Of a stretch of DNA of 64,000 nucleotides, positions 1 to 10,000 are shown piece after piece. Within the stretch, counting starts at the first letter, position 1. Each line of letters begins with the position of its first letter. Below the pieces are notes generated by a model. The model worked only from the letters and a program-made list of their open reading frames with translations. It had not been told where the DNA came from and searched no databases. The translations under genes were made by a program, and so were the position numbers. This stretch comes from Clostridiales bacterium COT073_COT-073 (GTDB lineage: Bacteria > Bacillota > Clostridia > Lachnospirales > Vallitaleaceae), in the NCBI GenBank assembly GCA_003858485.1, contig RQYD01000008.1:1-64000 (forward strand). The letters are read 5' to 3'.

Positions 1-148
1 CTCGGAGAGCCTTCAGCGATCTATATTTACAGTTTTTTAAGGGGCATTTGTCTCTTTTTTTATTGGCAAACTTTTTCATAAATCACTTGACACTACCACA
101 AAAGTAGCGAACAATCATCTTGTCCGCCACTTGTTTTCTTAAAATTTA
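1..148. other. Gene-free window edge downstream of the sugar-binding protein
   Basis: No supported coding frame is seen. This is the 3' flank of the leftward solute-binding gene. Permease genes that usually follow such a gene are not visible here. A short stretch near 13-43 (AGCGATCT, then ACAGTTTTTTAAGG) resembles part of the structured repeat near 42977-43002, but the match is too short to name. Confidence 0.4.
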
Positions 149-1486
149 TTACTTTGAAGCTGCAGATAACATGTTCGAAACAAATTCATCAGCAGAAATA
201 GAACCTGCATATAATTTCATCAAATTTGTTTTTAAGGCAGGAGTGATATCCGGATTATTTTCCAAGCCACCGGAGACAGCCAAAATACTCGTGCATTCAT
301 CCATATACTTCTTAGCTTCTGCTAATTGCTTTGGCCAAGTAGTGTTATTTTTATCAGCCGGAAAGGATATACTCTCAGTTGCAAGTTTATTATCCCATTC
401 TCCACGTGTTAGTTTTTTAATTAATTCAAAGGCAACATCTTGGTTTTGACATTTACTGGTAATTGCAAAACTTTGGCTTCCAATTACCATTGCTTCCAGC
501 CCATTAACACCACCTTCTACTTCAGGATAATTAAAAAATCCCCATTGAAATTGATCTCCTGTTATAGCTTTTGTTTCATTAACTACCCAAGTACCTACAC
601 AATACATCGCAACTTTACCTGTTGCAAATTCAGTGTTTTGTCCTGTTGGCCAAGTATTAGAACCAATTTGTCCTGAAAAATATCCTTTGGCAGCTAATTC
701 TTCAAAAGCTTTTGCTGTTTTTAACACTTCCGGTTTATCCCATAAACCCTCATTAACTACTTTTTTTACTTCATCCGAGCCAATCAATCTCGCTAAATGG
801 ATACCAAAAGCTTGTACTGCATAGGCATCATCAGTTGTCAAAGGAATCGCACCGCTATCCTTAACTTTTTGACAAACATCTAAAAATTCATTCCAATTTT
901 TAGGAGCTTTTGTCACTCCTGCCTTAGTTAAAAGTTCTTTATTATATAAGTAGCCATTAGACTTCATTTGATAAGGAATTTCTCTAATTTTACCATCCGC
1001 ATAATAACTCCGACATAGTCTTATTAATACCGGATTGGTATCTTTTTCATAGTCATTTTTTAACACCAATTCTTCTAAATCTATAATACGATCTCCATAA
1101 TTTCCTTTGTTGCCAGCTCCATCAAACAAATCTACTCTTTGATTAGCATCTAAAGCTGGTATTAATCCTTCTTTTATACCTTTTCTACCTTTAAATTGAA
1201 GGTCAACTTCAGCACCGGTTTCTTTTTCAAAATCTTTTACTGCTTCAGTAATAACTACCCCTTGAGGTTCGGTTGCTTCCCAATTGGACCAATATACAAG
1301 CTTTATTCCTGAAAATTTCTTATCTTCTTTTTTATCTTCCTTTTTATCTTCTTTCTTCTCATTTTCTGTATTGATATTTGCATTATCCTTCTTATTATCC
1401 GCAGTACTACCACATCCAACCAATAACCCAATAACCAGAATCAAACATAACACAAAACTACCACCCACTTTAAACGCCTTCTTCAT
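149..1486 (-). CDS. ABC transporter extracellular sugar-binding lipoprotein
   Basis: 445 residues, family 1 extracellular solute-binding protein. It should capture a sugar or oligosaccharide outside the membrane and deliver it to an ABC permease. Seen: a lipoprotein signal peptide with lipobox L-V-G-C (cysteine near residue 25), a charged linker built of repeated EKKED units, then a typical binding-protein body beginning LVYWSNWEATEP. The start has a ribosome site (GGAGG) just upstream. It follows the LacI-type regulator by 18 bp and is probably co-transcribed and controlled by it. No permease is visible before the window ends. The block is clearly more AT-rich than the genes to its right, which hints at separate origin. 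The substrate cannot be read from the sequence. Confidence 0.9.
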   Translation of the reverse strand: MKKAFKVGGSFVLCLILVIGLLVGCGSTADNKKDNANINTENEKKEDKKEDKKEDKKFSGIKLVYWSNWEATEPQGVVITEAVKDFEKETGAEVDLQFKGRKGIKEGLIPALDANQRVDLFDGAGNKGNYGDRIIDLEELVLKNDYEKDTNPVLIRLCRSYYADGKIREIPYQMKSNGYLYNKELLTKAGVTKAPKNWNEFLDVCQKVKDSGAIPLTTDDAYAVQAFGIHLARLIGSDEVKKVVNEGLWDKPEVLKTAKAFEELAAKGYFSGQIGSNTWPTGQNTEFATGKVAMYCVGTWVVNETKAITGDQFQWGFFNYPEVEGGVNGLEAMVIGSQSFAITSKCQNQDVAFELIKKLTRGEWDNKLATESISFPADKNNTTWPKQLAEAKKYMDECTSILAVSGGLENNPDITPALKTNLMKLYAGSISADEFVSNMLSAASK

Positions 1487-1504
1487 AGTTATAAAACCTC
1501 CTTT

Positions 1505-2596
1505 TTAATATTGATTAAGTTTTTTATATGCACATAAATTATTTTGCAAAACAATATCAATAGGGCAATCAAACTCTTGAGAAAATTTAATGCGTTTTAT
1601 ATTGGCATCGACTAATATACCAACACTGGTATATCCTTTCAAAAATGAAGCTTGATTAATAATCGCTTTTAAATAACCGGCTTTTAAAAATTCAGCTGTT
1701 GAATCATTAAAATCCGTACCAATAATTGCAATTTTTTCAATTAATCCTAAATCTTTTACCGCCTTAACAATCAACTTATTATCTTGAGCAGTTAATGCAT
1801 AAAATACTACTGTATCTTTATTTTCAATCAATGCATTTTTAATTTTCTCATAAACTGGTTGATCTGTTTCCGGTTTATTTGAATAACCTTCCACTATTTT
1901 GACCTTTAAGAAAGGTTTTTGCTCTGACAAATATTCTCTAAAACTGTTTACCTTATTAAAATGGATTTTAGAACCGGGGCGACCTCCCGTTACTAAGACA
2001 GTACCCATATCCGGGCTAATTAATCCTGTTAATTCAGCTGCCACCCTTCCAATTGCTTTTTCATTTGAAGGTAAACAGTACATTCCTTCAATTGCATCAA
2101 TTTTATCATCAATTAACACTGTAGTAACTTTTGAAGAAACGATTCTTTGTAGTTGTAGCAATACATTCGGATCACGAGTATAAGAAAAAGTAATCATGCC
2201 TTGGTACTCTGTTTCCTTATCTCTAGCAACTTCTTTTAATAACTCATACTGATGCCTTTCATCATGGCAAACAACTTCTTCTAACTCAATATTTAATCCA
2301 CTAACTTCTTTAATTCGAGAACGAATTCCCTGCCACATATAATCAAAATATAATCCTTTATCTTCCGGTAAAATTGCAATAATCTTCATGGCTTTGCGTT
2401 TAATTGAAGCCGCTGCATAATTGACTTGATATCCCATTTCTTTTGAAGCTTGAATTATTTTTTTTCTTAATTTATCACTTACACCTTCTTTTCCTGCCAA
2501 TGCTCTATGTACAGAAGCCGATGATATATTTAATTTTTTTGATATATCATTAATAGTTACAGGGGCTTTATTTTTGATTATATTATTTTTGCGCAT
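1505..2596 (-). CDS. LacI-family transcriptional regulator
   Basis: 363 residues. An N-terminal LacI helix-turn-helix (about residues 14-60; VTINDISKKLNISSASVHRA) is followed by a hinge and a periplasmic-binding-protein-like sensor domain of the Peripla_BP_4 type. Family role: a sugar-responsive repressor that binds a CG-centred palindrome. The start is supported by AAGGAG a few bases upstream. Its promoter is a perfect TTGACA/TATAAT pair and a LacI-like operator lies between that promoter and the gene, so autorepression is likely. The only visible target gene is the sugar-binding lipoprotein immediately downstream. The effector is unknown. Confidence 0.92.
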   Translation of the reverse strand: MRKNNIIKNKAPVTINDISKKLNISSASVHRALAGKEGVSDKLRKKIIQASKEMGYQVNYAAASIKRKAMKIIAILPEDKGLYFDYMWQGIRSRIKEVSGLNIELEEVVCHDERHQYELLKEVARDKETEYQGMITFSYTRDPNVLLQLQRIVSSKVTTVLIDDKIDAIEGMYCLPSNEKAIGRVAAELTGLISPDMGTVLVTGGRPGSKIHFNKVNSFREYLSEQKPFLKVKIVEGYSNKPETDQPVYEKIKNALIENKDTVVFYALTAQDNKLIVKAVKDLGLIEKIAIIGTDFNDSTAEFLKAGYLKAIINQASFLKGYTSVGILVDANIKRIKFSQEFDCPIDIVLQNNLCAYKKLNQY

Positions 2597-2619
2597 TTTA
2601 TCTCCTTATAAATTAAATT

Positions 2620-2641
2620 ACGTAGACGTTTACGTATACGT
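2620..2641. promoter_or_regulatory. LacI-type operator
   Basis: ACGTAGACGTTTACGT (2620-2635) is a near-perfect palindrome centred on CG, as expected for LacI-family sites. It overlaps a second perfect 10-bp palindrome, ACGTATACGT (2632-2641). The two also form a 12-bp direct repeat, ACGTAKACGTTT. The site lies just downstream of the predicted transcription start of the regulator gene, where a bound repressor would block transcription. Confidence 0.75.
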
Positions 2642-2653
2642 TTTCTTAATTTA

Positions 2654-2682
2654 ATTATAGCTTTGGTTATTTAATTTGTCAA
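2654..2682 (-). promoter_or_regulatory. Consensus sigma-A promoter of the LacI/binding-protein operon
   Basis: On the minus strand, TTGACA (2677-2682) and TATAAT (2654-2659) are separated by exactly 17 bp. Predicted transcription starts near 2647, directly ahead of the operator and about 50 bases before the regulator ATG. Confidence 0.88.
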
Positions 2683-2771
2683 CTAAATTTCTTTTTACTT
2701 CCTATGTTAGATATTAAAATATCCCTGAAATAGACTTTTAAAATTTTCAACTTATTTATCCACTAATATAG

Positions 2772-2803
2772 CAAAGCGGGATAGCTTACGCTATCCCGCT
2801 TTG
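2772..2803 (-). terminator. Strong perfect hairpin after the flotillin gene
   Basis: A 14-bp perfect stem (CAAAGCGGGATAGC and its complement) closes a 4-base loop. It lies about 80 bp beyond the flotillin stop and upstream of the LacI promoter. The T-tract leftward is weak, so it may be an mRNA-end stabiliser rather than a full intrinsic terminator. Confidence 0.6.
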
Positions 2804-2885
2804 AAACTCGATTTTATTCTTTATCAACATTATTTGACAAAGAACCTAAATTTCCATTTGTTCCTAAGCCGCTTATACTGATCCC

Positions 2886-4334
2886 TTATTCCTGTTCCGG
2901 TTTCTCAGCCACTACTGTAGAAGCCTTACCACCTAAAAATCCGGAGATCAATGCTTTAATATCAATACCCATGCCTGAGGCAATGCCGTCTGTCACCTGG
3001 GTGGTGCCTTCGACAATATCCTTCAGCAGTTTGGTATTATTGCCATCTCCATACATGGTGATTTTATCAACTTTACTAAGCGGCGTAGCCACATTATGAG
3101 CAATTTCCGGCAAAGCTTTAACTACCATTTCAATGACAGCCGCTTCACCATATTGCTTCATGGCCTCAGCTTTTTCGGCAATACCTTTAGCCTCCGCTAA
3201 TAATTTAGCCTCAATCGCTTCCGCTTCCGCCAGCCCGACGGCTTTAACACCGGCCGCTTCCTGCTCTCTTTGGAAACGGAAGGCCTCGGCTTTGGCTTTT
3301 TCTGCCTCAGCCCGTTTTTGTTCATCATATAATCTGGCTTCCGCATCTTTTTTCCGTTTATACAGCAAAGCCTCAGCCTGTTGTTCTTCACGGTAACGCT
3401 CCGCATCTGCATGGGCTCTGATTTGGGCATCCAGCTCCTGTTTCTTGACCTGAACTTCCTGCTTTCTCAGCTCTGATTCCCGCTCAGCTCTGGCAATTTG
3501 AGCATCCACAGTAACCGTTTCAATAATCTTTTTTTGTTCCTGTTCCTGTACTTTATAAGCAGCATCCGCTTCTGCCTTTTTAACATCCGCTAAAATTTTC
3601 AGCTCAGATTTTTTTATTTCCAGCTCATTGTTGCGTTTGGCAATTTCTGCTTCCGCTGTAACATTGGCTTCATTAGATTTGCTATTGGCTTCGGCCTGAG
3701 CGATCTGCACATCACGCTCCGCCTGTGCCTTGGCAATGGCTGCATTTCGCTTGATCAGCGCTGTATTATCAGCACCTAAGTCCTTAATCAGCCCATTCTC
3801 ATCCGTTACATTTTGAATATTGCAGGATAAAATTTCAATTCCCAATTTCTCCATATCCTTTGAGGCTTTGAGCATCACCTGATCGGAAAAACTATCCCGG
3901 TCAGTATTAATCCCTTTTAGTGACAAGGTACCGATAATCTCTCTCATATTGCCCTGCAAGCTATCTTGAAGATCTCCGGCAATATCTTTAGGATCCTTGT
4001 TTAAAAAGTTTTTTGCTGCTAATTGCAGGCCTTCGGGATTATTATATATTCTGACCTTAGCTACCGCATCAACATTGACATTGATAAAGTCATTGGTCGG
4101 TACACTTTGCTCTGTTTTAATATCAACGGTAATCTGACCCAGATACAAGCGGTCCAGTCTTTCAAAAAACGGTACCCGAATGCCAGCCCGACCAATCAAA
4201 ATTCTACCCTTTTTGCCTAAGCCAGAAATAATATAAGCTCTATCCGGCGGCGCTTTAACATAGCCTAAAATCAAAATAATGACTCCCAATGTTACCAAGA
4301 CAATAATCGGAAGTGCCTTTAAAATTGCATCCAT
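2886..4334 (-). CDS. floT: Flotillin-family (SPFH) membrane scaffold protein
   Basis: 482 residues, usual flotillin length. One N-terminal membrane segment (about residues 7-25, IIVLVTLGVIILILGYV) is followed by an SPFH/Band 7 domain (about 30-190). A very long Ala/Glu/Lys-rich coiled coil (about 195-400) contains many EA repeats, and the end is Gly-rich. Family role: oligomeric scaffolds of functional membrane microdomains that help assemble signalling and secretion complexes. AAGGAG precedes the start. It follows the membrane Ser/Thr kinase gene by 250 bp on the same strand. Flotillins are known partners of membrane kinases, but an interaction here is only inference. The 250-bp upstream gap (4335-4584) holds no convincing gene. 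Confidence 0.92.
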   Translation of the reverse strand: MDAILKALPIIVLVTLGVIILILGYVKAPPDRAYIISGLGKKGRILIGRAGIRVPFFERLDRLYLGQITVDIKTEQSVPTNDFINVNVDAVAKVRIYNNPEGLQLAAKNFLNKDPKDIAGDLQDSLQGNMREIIGTLSLKGINTDRDSFSDQVMLKASKDMEKLGIEILSCNIQNVTDENGLIKDLGADNTALIKRNAAIAKAQAERDVQIAQAEANSKSNEANVTAEAEIAKRNNELEIKKSELKILADVKKAEADAAYKVQEQEQKKIIETVTVDAQIARAERESELRKQEVQVKKQELDAQIRAHADAERYREEQQAEALLYKRKKDAEARLYDEQKRAEAEKAKAEAFRFQREQEAAGVKAVGLAEAEAIEAKLLAEAKGIAEKAEAMKQYGEAAVIEMVVKALPEIAHNVATPLSKVDKITMYGDGNNTKLLKDIVEGTTQVTDGIASGMGIDIKALISGFLGGKASTVVAEKPEQE

Positions 4335-4584
4335 ATCCTGCTCCTTTCCCTTTCCGGTATTTCTTTGCCAAGTTAATGGTGTGAAAAGCTGAGCCGAACA
4401 TTAATGTATTATTATACGCATTGTTAGCTGTCTGACATACCTGTTTCAATGCCGGCTATCAACAAATACGGCTTATGCTTTTCAAGAACAGTATATCACC
4501 ATTTGCCTGGAAATACTATGCTTTTTCCCCAATCTTCATCTATTTATAATGTATTTTTAATCATCCATGGTCCGCAAATGGTTT

Positions 4585-6885
4585 TTATTCTTCAACCACC
4601 CGAATATAGGAGGAATTAGGCTGACAAATATAAACCTTGCCATCAACATAACTAATTCCGGTTTTGGTCGAATGTTGATAACTAACTTCATATGCAGAGC
4701 CAGTCAGTATCACTTCATCATCTTCTTGGTCGGCCTGCCCCGACAAACTGACGGTGTCGGTTATTTTCCCATCTTCCAGAATGATCTTACGCAACATATG
4801 ATAATCCCAAACATATAAATCATTGCCATTAGTCGTTAAAGCCATTGGCATATACAGTTTTGGCAGCGGACCGTCAACAAAGTCTTTTTCATACTTGGCA
4901 CCGGCAAAATATTCTAAATTGCCCTGAGCAAAGCGATAAATCACACTGTTTTTAGCCTGGGCTAAGTAAATTTGGCCATCTTGCGTTTGCGTAATTCCTT
5001 TGATCTCATCTTCCTGCTCAAGCAAAACCGTAATTTCATCAGCCTGATTATCATAAAAACAAAGATCGGTTTTTTCTTCAACATAATCGGTCAGCAAGAA
5101 ATAAATTCCTTTATCCGTTAAAATAAAATCACTGATCTCCTTTAAAGCAATCGGTAGGGTAAACACTTCCTCCAGTTCTTCTTTGGCCGGATTAAGGCGG
5201 AAAATACCAAGCAACATTGCTTCTCCTTCCTGCCAAGGCCTAACCGAAAGATACAGTCCATTTTTATCGGCCTTGATCACCTCCGGTTTCAGAAACTCTA
5301 AATCAATGGTGCTGACCTGGTCATTCTTAATTTCCCGCAAATCGCCGTCAACCACATAGCAGGCATCTTCCCATTCCGCTATGCTCCGCGGCTCAAAAAA
5401 GGCCGCTGCTTTCAGTTTCCCATCCTGACTATCTCTTTCGCCGGTACCGGCATAAATTTCAGTTTTGGCAGTTTTGCTGTATTTGAGAGAAATGTCAACT
5501 CCCAGAACCCCGCTTTCAACCGTGATCGGAATTTCTAAGGTTTTATTATAGTAACTCCCCACTAAAACTGTACTTCCGGCATTTTTAGCCAAAATGATTC
5601 CATTTTCCAAAACAGCGATTTCCGAATTTTCCGACTGCCATTTGATCCATTTATCCGGTAAAATTCGCTCTTCCCCATCCGCATATCGCTGCCGGATGCT
5701 GATCGGCATTTCTTTTTGCTCGGATAAAATAAATTCAGTTTGTGGTAAAATCAATTCCGAATTTTGTTCACGATATTGTAAATAGCCATAATAACCTAAG
5801 CTGCTGACACCCACCAGCACCAGCGGAATTGCCAGGCGCCGGAGCAGGCGATTGCGTTTGCGCCGATGCAGGGCATCTATTTTTTGCTTTTGTAATTGCA
5901 GCAAAGCATCCCGTAAAATTTTAACATCGCTAAAACGGGCTGCTTTGTTTTCCGCCATACAACGGTTTAAAATGGCTGCAAACTCTTTACTGATGGTATT
6001 TTCTTTAAAAATATAAGCAATTGTGGCACCCAGACTGTAAATATCGGTGCGCTCATCAATATCACTGCTAAAGGCCTTTTGCTCCGGTGAAGCAAAACTT
6101 GGAGTATAACCTCTGATCTCATAAGTTTTGGCCTTTTCTCCATCTTTTAAAGAGGCAATTCCAAAGTCAATTAAAATGGCTTTATAATCCTCGGTGATAA
6201 TAATATTCTGCGGCTTAATATCCATGTGAATAATCGACTGTTTATGAATATACTGCAGCGCTTCCGATAGCTGAATCATAAAACTGATCGCCAAATCTTC
6301 ATTTAGCTCCGATTTCCGGGCCTCAGCAAATTTATGTAAGGGAAAACCTTCCACAAAGCTCTCAACAATATAACGATCATCCCCATCGGTAAAGACATCG
6401 GCAATCTTGGGCAGAGAAATATGATTCAGCTTAACCAGGATATCCTTTTCATTCAATCCTCCCTGGAAATGTTTCATTGCCCACATATTCCCCAACTCAA
6501 TATTGGTACAAACATAAACACTGCCCTGGGCACCTTCTCCCAATACCCGCTCTACCCGGTATCTTTCATTTACCACTGCTCCGGCCTGTAAGGCCTGATA
6601 GGCCTTTCGACCCGAAGCTGTCTTGCTACCGCCGAGTTCTGATTGAGCCTGTGTCTGAACAATGGTTTGGGTCTGATCGGGGTCAATCGCCACTGTTTCT
6701 GCCACCGGGACAGTTGGCTCCATATAAATGGTTTGCGTTTCCTGCAAACTGGGCGTCGGTCTGGATGGCAATTTTTCCGTTTCCAGTGGTTTCGTTTTTT
6801 TGCGACCGGAAAAAATTCCAATCAGTCCTAAAATAATTGCAATTCCCACAAAACTAATGCCAATAATTAAATACTCCTGATACAT
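4585..6885 (-). CDS. Transmembrane Ser/Thr protein kinase with extracellular Ig-like and NHL-type propeller domains
   Basis: 766 residues. TM helix at about 5-25, then a Thr/Pro/Gln-rich linker and a Hanks-type kinase domain (about 108-335). Visible kinase motifs: glycine loop LGEGAQG (115-121), lysine K138 in AMK, catalytic loop HMDIKPQN (D222, N227), DFG (240-242) and SPE. The usual HRD arginine is Met, so this is a non-RD kinase. A second TM (351-369) leads to a bacterial Ig-like domain (about 377-460). The C-terminal repeats have the NHL look (YAGTGERDSQDG, then P-R-S-I), so the tail is probably an extracellular sensor propeller. It probably works with the PP2C and FHA genes at 11.7-14.5 kb, which lie on the same strand. 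PASTA repeats, usual in Firmicute PrkC, are absent. Confidence 0.9.
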   Translation of the reverse strand: MYQEYLIIGISFVGIAIILGLIGIFSGRKKTKPLETEKLPSRPTPSLQETQTIYMEPTVPVAETVAIDPDQTQTIVQTQAQSELGGSKTASGRKAYQALQAGAVVNERYRVERVLGEGAQGSVYVCTNIELGNMWAMKHFQGGLNEKDILVKLNHISLPKIADVFTDGDDRYIVESFVEGFPLHKFAEARKSELNEDLAISFMIQLSEALQYIHKQSIIHMDIKPQNIIITEDYKAILIDFGIASLKDGEKAKTYEIRGYTPSFASPEQKAFSSDIDERTDIYSLGATIAYIFKENTISKEFAAILNRCMAENKAARFSDVKILRDALLQLQKQKIDALHRRKRNRLLRRLAIPLVLVGVSSLGYYGYLQYREQNSELILPQTEFILSEQKEMPISIRQRYADGEERILPDKWIKWQSENSEIAVLENGIILAKNAGSTVLVGSYYNKTLEIPITVESGVLGVDISLKYSKTAKTEIYAGTGERDSQDGKLKAAAFFEPRSIAEWEDACYVVDGDLREIKNDQVSTIDLEFLKPEVIKADKNGLYLSVRPWQEGEAMLLGIFRLNPAKEELEEVFTLPIALKEISDFILTDKGIYFLLTDYVEEKTDLCFYDNQADEITVLLEQEDEIKGITQTQDGQIYLAQAKNSVIYRFAQGNLEYFAGAKYEKDFVDGPLPKLYMPMALTTNGNDLYVWDYHMLRKIILEDGKITDTVSLSGQADQEDDEVILTGSAYEVSYQHSTKTGISYVDGKVYICQPNSSYIRVVEE

Positions 6886-6965
6886 CTCTTTCTCTCCTTC
6901 CCTCTGTAAAATACGATTAAACAGCTGATCCGCACTGGTCTGATTTAATCTCTTTGCTTTCTTTA

Positions 6966-7068
6966 AAGGAGCTGTTGCATTTTAAGATTTTGACACGAGA
7001 TATAAGATAGAATCCTTATAATATACTACAATTTCTTGTGTAAAATCTGTATTTTGCAACAGCCCTTT
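6966..7068. repeat. Imperfect inverted repeat with GCTGTTGCA ends
   Basis: The left end GGAGCTGTTGCA pairs with the right end TGCAACAGCC, with further pairing inward (AGATTTT and ACAC against GTGTAAAATCT). The total is about 100 bp in the gap between the RCC1/SLH gene and the kinase gene. Similar ends occur at 40809-40848 and 50731-50826. It could act as a terminator for the RCC1 gene or be a MITE-like remnant. Confidence 0.6.
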
Positions 7069-7095
7069 CATTTACTAGGCAAAAACTATTCCTCT

Positions 7096-10000
7096 TTATA
7101 ATTTCTCATACAGCCGGTACAGCATTTCCGCTGCCTGCTGTCTGGTCATCATTTGGGTGCCATCATAAAAACCGCTGGCCGCTTTAAGCAGGAAGCCTTC
7201 CCGTTCGCCCATGGCAATATAGGCCACTGCCCAGGCCGGAATATTACTGTTTTGGGCTAGTTTTGCCAGGTATTTCTGCACTTCTTTGGGAAAACGATAA
7301 CCCTTTTTATATACCAGCATCATTGCATTCATCTTCGCCATTTCAGCTGCGCCAACCACATTATTGGGTTTAAAGGAATTATCCGGATATCCGTTGACCA
7401 CTCCGATTTCGGCACCGGAAGAAATATAAGGATAATACCAGGCATTTTTAGCAACATCATAAAAATTGCTAACTGCACTGTTATCATAAGCATATGATAA
7501 ACGTACTAAAACTGTCAAAATTTCGCTTCTGGTAATGGTTTGATTAGGCATAAACTGACCAATGCTATTGCCCTGCAAAATACCTTTGGAGGCCAATATT
7601 TTGATCATTTCTTTTTGTTTGGTGGGTAAGCCTTCGATATCGGTGAAATTCTTTTCATTTTTACGCACATAGTATTCACCGTCATCACCGATCTTGGCAC
7701 TCATCTTTTTGGTTTTTTTATCATATTTACCGCCGATGATTTCTTCTCCATTTGCCCCTTTGCGGCAAATGACATTATAAGGGTCATCATCCGTTTTCAT
7801 GGATAAGCCAACTTTAGAAGTTTTCTTACCCTTTTTCATTTTAACCTTATATGTTTTGGATTTCTTGGCATTGCCGCCCAAAGCCTCACCTGCCATCAAA
7901 TTGATGCGGGCACCGGCTTTGACTTCCTCAATTTCAATTTCCAGATCTCCGGCGGCCTGTAGCTGCTCGGAATTCATTTCCAGGCTGACTTCCGGATTAA
8001 CTTCAATGATCAGCCTATCCACCTCCGGCAATTGGCTGACTCCCTTGTCAATTCGAATTTTGGTCAGTGGCTGAGCAGATGCGGCCAGTGAAAATTTAAC
8101 GATCGTTTCCAGTTCCTTATTTAATTCTTTGCCTTCAAAGGTCGCTTTCGCATACAGCTGATCTTTGACCGCTTCGGCTTTTTGTGCTCCATTCTTAGCA
8201 TTGGCCTTATTAATAACAAACAGCCCATTACTGCTGCCCAATTGCTGGCGACCGGCATTTTCAATAATTTCCTCAGCCGCCCGGGTCAGGGTATCGCCTG
8301 TTTGATTTGTATTCCACAGTCTGACCTGATTGTCACTTATGCTTATATTCATAATTCGGAACTTCACACCGGAAAGCTTTCTTTTTAATAATGCCAACTG
8401 ATCGTCCGGGAGTTTACTGTTTTTTAGAATGACCACCCGCAAATTCGGCAGCAACGCCAAAGTCATAATATCGTCAATTTGAGCAAAGCTTAAATCCAGC
8501 TCTTGCAAATTCCGGGCTTTTTCCAAACCGCCAAGATCTTGCAAATAAGCACTTGTCAGATCCAGTCTGGTCAGTTTCGACCAATCAGTATCCGTTAAAT
8601 CACCGGATAATTTACCGATCTGTTGACGGACAATGGCTTCCAAAGCAGTTGATAAGGGTTTTGGTGTTACTACCAAGGGCTCGTTGGAGATCATGGTGTC
8701 ACCGGGTATAGCCACTTTTTCTATCACCTTATGAGGGGTCAACTGTTGAGAATCTAATTTGCCGATGCCTAATTGGCCACTGCCATTATTGCCCCAGCTC
8801 CATAAACTATTGTCATTGAGCAGGGCAAAGACTGAATCACTGGAGAAAAATACATTTTTCACTTCATCTGTTACTTTTTGGGGACTGCCCTGGTCGAACG
8901 TTGTACCGATCCCAAGCTGGCCATAATATCGATTTTGTCCCCAAGCCCACAAGCTATCATCATTTTTTATCACATATACATTTGCATCCGATACCACATA
9001 ACGCCAAACATCATCCATCACTTTTGCCGGTACAGCCCGCGACATAAAGCTGCCATCTCCAAGTTGACCATCATCATTCCTGCCCCAACTCCAAAGACTG
9101 CCATCTGTTTTTTTGGCATAGGCTGATTGACCCTTAGAAACCATAATTTCTTCAACATCAGGCAACAATTGATTTTCTCCTGACATCATCGTACTTGCAG
9201 GAAATAGACTTTGCGGATGATTCCAGGTCCATAGATTGCCATCATCTTTGATCGCATAGACACCGCCACTATCAGCGGCAAACTGGCTGACATTGTCCAT
9301 TACTTTTTGCGGCGTTGGATAATTCATCATCACAGCGCCTGCCACCACCTCATTGCCCCAGGCCCATAAACTGCCATCTCCTTTGAGAGCATATGCACTG
9401 TTGTAATTTGCCTGAACACTTTGCACATTATCTAATATTTTTTGGGGGTTGGGATTAACATAGTTGGAGCTCCCGATCCCCAATTGATGGTTGGAATTTT
9501 CTCCCCAGACCCATAAATCATCATAGGCATCGATCGCATAAACACTTTTATCCCTGGTGATCACTTGCCGGATATCATCCATCACCTTGGCAGGATAGCT
9601 GCGATCGACAGTTGTACCATCTCCCAGCTGACCAGCATCATTCCAGCCCCAGCTCCATAAGCTGCCATCTTCTTTGAGGGCATATGTACTGCTCTCGCCA
9701 ATTACAATTTCTCTGACATCCTCCAAAACCTTTTGTGGTGTCCTGGCATCGGTTGTCGTACCAATCCCCAATTGACCTGCGCTATTATAGCCCCAGGCCC
9801 ATAAACTGCTATCCGCTTTTAAGGCAAATGCAACTCCCTCTCCCAATGCTGCTGTCACCACTTGTTCCATGATTTTTACGGGGTAAGCTCTGTTATCTGT
9901 AGAACCATCGCCTAGTTGACCACTGCCATTACCTCCCCAGGTCCAAAGACTTCCATCCTCCTGAATAACAAAGGTGGTGCCAAAAAGGCTGACTACCGTT

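Noticed and set aside
3133-3396. Frames of 77-87 codons within the flotillin gene
   Set aside because: They are products of the Ala/Glu-rich repeat composition of the coiled coil.
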